This document shows, in pieces, positions 5,247 to 6,919 of a DNA stretch of 6,919 bases. The stretch lies in contig CAZXVH010000170.1 of the NCBI GenBank assembly GCA_964643965.1, positions 1 to 6,919 of the forward strand, given 5' to 3'. Under the pieces are notes generated by a model. The model was not told the origin of the DNA, searched no databases, and saw only the letters and a program-made list of their open reading frames with translations. The translations under genes were made by a program, and so were the position numbers. Positions within the stretch are counted from its first letter, which is position 1. Every line of letters begins with the position of its first letter. This stretch comes from GCA-2746795 sp964643965 (GTDB lineage Bacteria; Chloroflexota; Anaerolineae; Promineifilales; Promineifilaceae).

Positions 5247-6632
5247 ATGGATAACCGAGTCATAGAATTCGTGAGGGGGATGCGGGCAGCCGGGGTACGT
5301 GTGTCGCTGGCGGAGTCGATGGACGCCATGCGAGCCATTGAAGCTCTGGGCATTCAGGACAAGGCCATTTTTAAATCATCACTCCGCGCCACCCTCATCA
5401 AAGAATCACAAGATTTTGCCGCTTTCGACCAGTTGTTCCCGCTTTACTTTGGCAGCGGCGGCCCCCTGATGCAAAACGCCCTGGAAGATCTTAGCGAAGA
5501 CGAGCAGGCCATGCTTCAGGCCGCTTTGCAAGCGATGAGCGGCCGCATGCAAGATTTGCTCGACTGGCTGACCAGCGGTGAAGGCCCCACCAAAGAAGAA
5601 TTGGAAGCGCTCGCCAATCAAGCGGGGGCGCAGTGGGCCGACAACCCTGGCGAAGCCAGATGGGTGACGCGGCGCATGTTGCAGCAAATGGGCCTGGGGC
5701 ATCTGGAGCAGCAGATGCAGGAGCTATATCAAAAGCTGCAAGAGATGGGCATGAGCCAGGCCGCCATCGAAAAGCTGATGGGCATCGTTGAAGCCAACAA
5801 GGAAGCTTTGGCAGAGCAGGTGGCGCAGCAAGTGGGCTTGAAAATTGCCCAAGAACGAGCCAACCGCCCGGATGAACTGCACGGCTCTGACCTGATGCAC
5901 AAACCTTTTTCGGCGCTGAATGAAGAAGAAACGGCCGTTCTGCGCAAAGAAGTGCAGCGTCTCATCGGTCAATTACGCACCCGCGCCGCCATGCGCCGCA
6001 AACGAGGGACACGGGGCAAGTTCGACGCCAAGGCCACCATTCGCGCCAACCAACGGTACGGCGGCGTCCCCCTGGAACTGCGCTTCAAGAAAAACAAACT
6101 CAAACCGAGCCTGGTGCTGATGTGTGATATGTCCCGCTCCATGTTTCATGTCACCGAATTTATGCTCACCTTCATCTACCAGTTACAAGATCAGGTCTCC
6201 AAAACACGCAGTTTCGCTTTCTACTCCGATATGCAGGAAGTGAGCCACATTCTCAACGCCCACCGCGCCGAAGACGCGGCCCAGGCGGTGTTCGACGCCT
6301 TTTACGGTGGCGGCCCCAGCCATTACGCCACAGACTTTGGCGGCAGTTTGGATACCTTTTATCACAACTGGCTGAGCGCGGTAAACGGCCGTTCCACAGT
6401 GGTCATCCTCGGTGATGGGCGCAACAACTACAACTCACCCCGCCTGGATCTCATCAAAGATTTGCAGAAACGGGCGCGACGCATCATCTGGTTTTGCCCG
6501 GAACAGCAGCGCCAATGGGGTACGGACGACAGCGACATGCTGGAATATGCCTCGGCAGTCGATTCTATTTATGTCGTGAGAAATTTGGCGCAACTGGCAA
6601 CGGCCGTTGATAAACTACTTGCCGGTGATTGA
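5247..6632 (+). CDS. CoxE-like VWA domain protein, partner of the MoxR ATPase
   Basis: The 461-residue protein ends in a von Willebrand A domain (about 285-459) with a complete metal-ion-dependent adhesion site: D294-x-S296-x-S298, T362 and D390 (in I-L-G-D-G). Residues 1-70 form the conserved N-terminal region (R-G-M-R-A-A-G-V-R-V-S) of CoxE-type proteins. Residues 80-205 are Gln/Glu/Met-rich, probably helical and partly coiled-coil. Residues 244-260 are strongly basic (R-R-K-R-G-T-R-G-K). There is no signal peptide, so it acts in the cytoplasm. CoxE family proteins bind their MoxR ATPase and recruit the client that is matured. The start has AAGGA at 5236-5240 with a 6-base spacer, 16 bases after the ATPase stop, so the two are translated from one message. 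Three palindrome copies lie in this gene (two T-A-V, one N-G-R). Confidence 0.93.
   Translation: MDNRVIEFVRGMRAAGVRVSLAESMDAMRAIEALGIQDKAIFKSSLRATLIKESQDFAAFDQLFPLYFGSGGPLMQNALEDLSEDEQAMLQAALQAMSGRMQDLLDWLTSGEGPTKEELEALANQAGAQWADNPGEARWVTRRMLQQMGLGHLEQQMQELYQKLQEMGMSQAAIEKLMGIVEANKEALAEQVAQQVGLKIAQERANRPDELHGSDLMHKPFSALNEEETAVLRKEVQRLIGQLRTRAAMRRKRGTRGKFDAKATIRANQRYGGVPLELRFKKNKLKPSLVLMCDMSRSMFHVTEFMLTFIYQLQDQVSKTRSFAFYSDMQEVSHILNAHRAEDAAQAVFDAFYGGGPSHYATDFGGSLDTFYHNWLSAVNGRSTVVILGDGRNNYNSPRLDLIKDLQKRARRIIWFCPEQQRQWGTDDSDMLEYASAVDSIYVVRNLAQLATAVDKLLAGD
5930..5939. repeat. AACGGCCGTT palindrome, copy 7
   Basis: Inside the VWA gene, read as T229-A-V (frame A|ACG|GCC|GTT). Confidence 0.9.
6384..6393. 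repeat. AACGGCCGTT palindrome, copy 8
   Basis: Inside the VWA gene, read as N380-G-R (frame AAC|GGC|CGT|T), ten residues before the MIDAS aspartate D390. Confidence 0.9.
6599..6608. repeat. AACGGCCGTT palindrome, copy 9
   Basis: Near the 3' end of the VWA gene, read as T452-A-V, 24 bases before the stop codon. Confidence 0.9.
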
Positions 6633-6919
6633 TCAAATATCCCTGCATGGTTAACCAATCATTTTCTTTATAAAGATGGGCGTCCCGAACAGGTGCAGAT
6701 ACTAATCTGTAAGATAAATTGAAAGGCTACTTACTGATAATCCTGACCGCTGCAATTTTGTGTAACAACAACGCAAATCCCTAAAATTGTTTGTAGCAAC
6801 CAACGCACCCCACCTTGAAGTTTATTTCCCTCCGTTTTTTACTGTAACAATTCTATACTGGTGATCTTCACCTTGTGATCTTCACTGTGACGTTCATGCT
6901 GAAATTATGGTTTAACTTG
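6633..6919. other. Non-coding right end, no convincing gene
   Basis: This stretch is more AT-rich than the genes before it and has frequent stops on both strands. It contains the palindromes TTGATCAA (6629-6636, across the VWA stop codon) and TGGTTAACCA (6648-6657), a TATACT (6854-6859) with no good -35, and the repeat cluster at 6861-6897. No intrinsic terminator with a clear T-run is seen for the ATPase/VWA operon. Confidence 0.6.
6861..6897. repeat. Two exact and one degenerate copy of GTGATCTTCAC
   Basis: GTGATCTTCAC occurs at 6861-6871 and 6875-6885; a third version at 6887-6897 matches 8 of 11 positions. Each exact unit is itself a short inverted repeat (GTGA...TCAC). The spacing of 12-14 bases and the position just after a TATACT suggest an operator for a gene beyond the right edge, but that is speculative. 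Confidence 0.5.

Noticed and set aside
5539..5546. GCGGCCGC as a tenth copy of the palindrome
   Set aside because: It shares only the CGGCCG core and lacks the AA/TT flanks, so it was not counted.
6874..6890. CRP-like site TGTGA...TCAC
   Set aside because: The half-sites are separated by three bases, not six, so it does not fit the CRP consensus.
1..6919. CRISPR array, insertion sequence or prophage
   Set aside because: No regularly spaced 25-40 base repeats, transposase, integrase or phage gene is present; the palindrome copies are irregularly spaced.

Overview
The window looks like chromosomal DNA from a free-living bacterium of moderate GC content. The mix of genes (a MoxR ATPase with a CoxE-type VWA protein, a double-GNAT protein, a DAO-type flavoenzyme, a pentapeptide-repeat protein and remnants resembling DUF433 and DUF4926) and the repeated 10-base palindrome AACGGCCGTT would fit a Chloroflexota (Anaerolineae-like) genome. 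That placement is an inference from memory of gene content; no marker gene here proves it.

Layout. Positions 1-607 (minus) hold the N-terminal 202 residues of an exported protein that runs off the left edge. It has a clear Shine-Dalgarno site, signal sequence and upstream extended -10 promoter. Between about 610 and 1405 there is no long gene. This stretch holds a 21-codon ORF that looks like the start of a DUF433-type gene, a frameshifted remnant resembling the end of a DUF4926-type gene, a 42-residue membrane miniprotein on the plus strand with its own Shine-Dalgarno site and terminator, and a block bounded by two long palindromes.

Positions 1405-2877 (minus) carry a short pentapeptide-repeat protein, apparently cut short, followed 30 bases later by a DAO-family FAD oxidoreductase. 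A tRNA-Glu(UUC) with its own sigma-70-like promoter and intrinsic terminator lies on the minus strand at 3045-3195. Divergent from it, and apparently leaderless, is a tandem GNAT acetyltransferase (3263-4138). An ATPase/VWA pair follows (4313-5230 and 5247-6632), forming a two-gene operon: MoxR-type AAA+ ATPases and CoxE-like MIDAS proteins act together as metal- and ATP-dependent chaperones that insert cofactors or remodel a client. No client gene is visible here. The final 287 bases have no convincing gene, only short palindromes and a small repeat cluster.

The most striking signal is not a gene. AACGGCCGTT occurs nine times in 6.9 kb, on a chance expectation of far less than one. It lies in genes and between genes, and in coding sequence it appears in all three reading frames (N-G-R, R-P, T-A-V), twice each. 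That points to something acting on the DNA itself, comparable in kind to the HIP1 palindrome of cyanobacteria.
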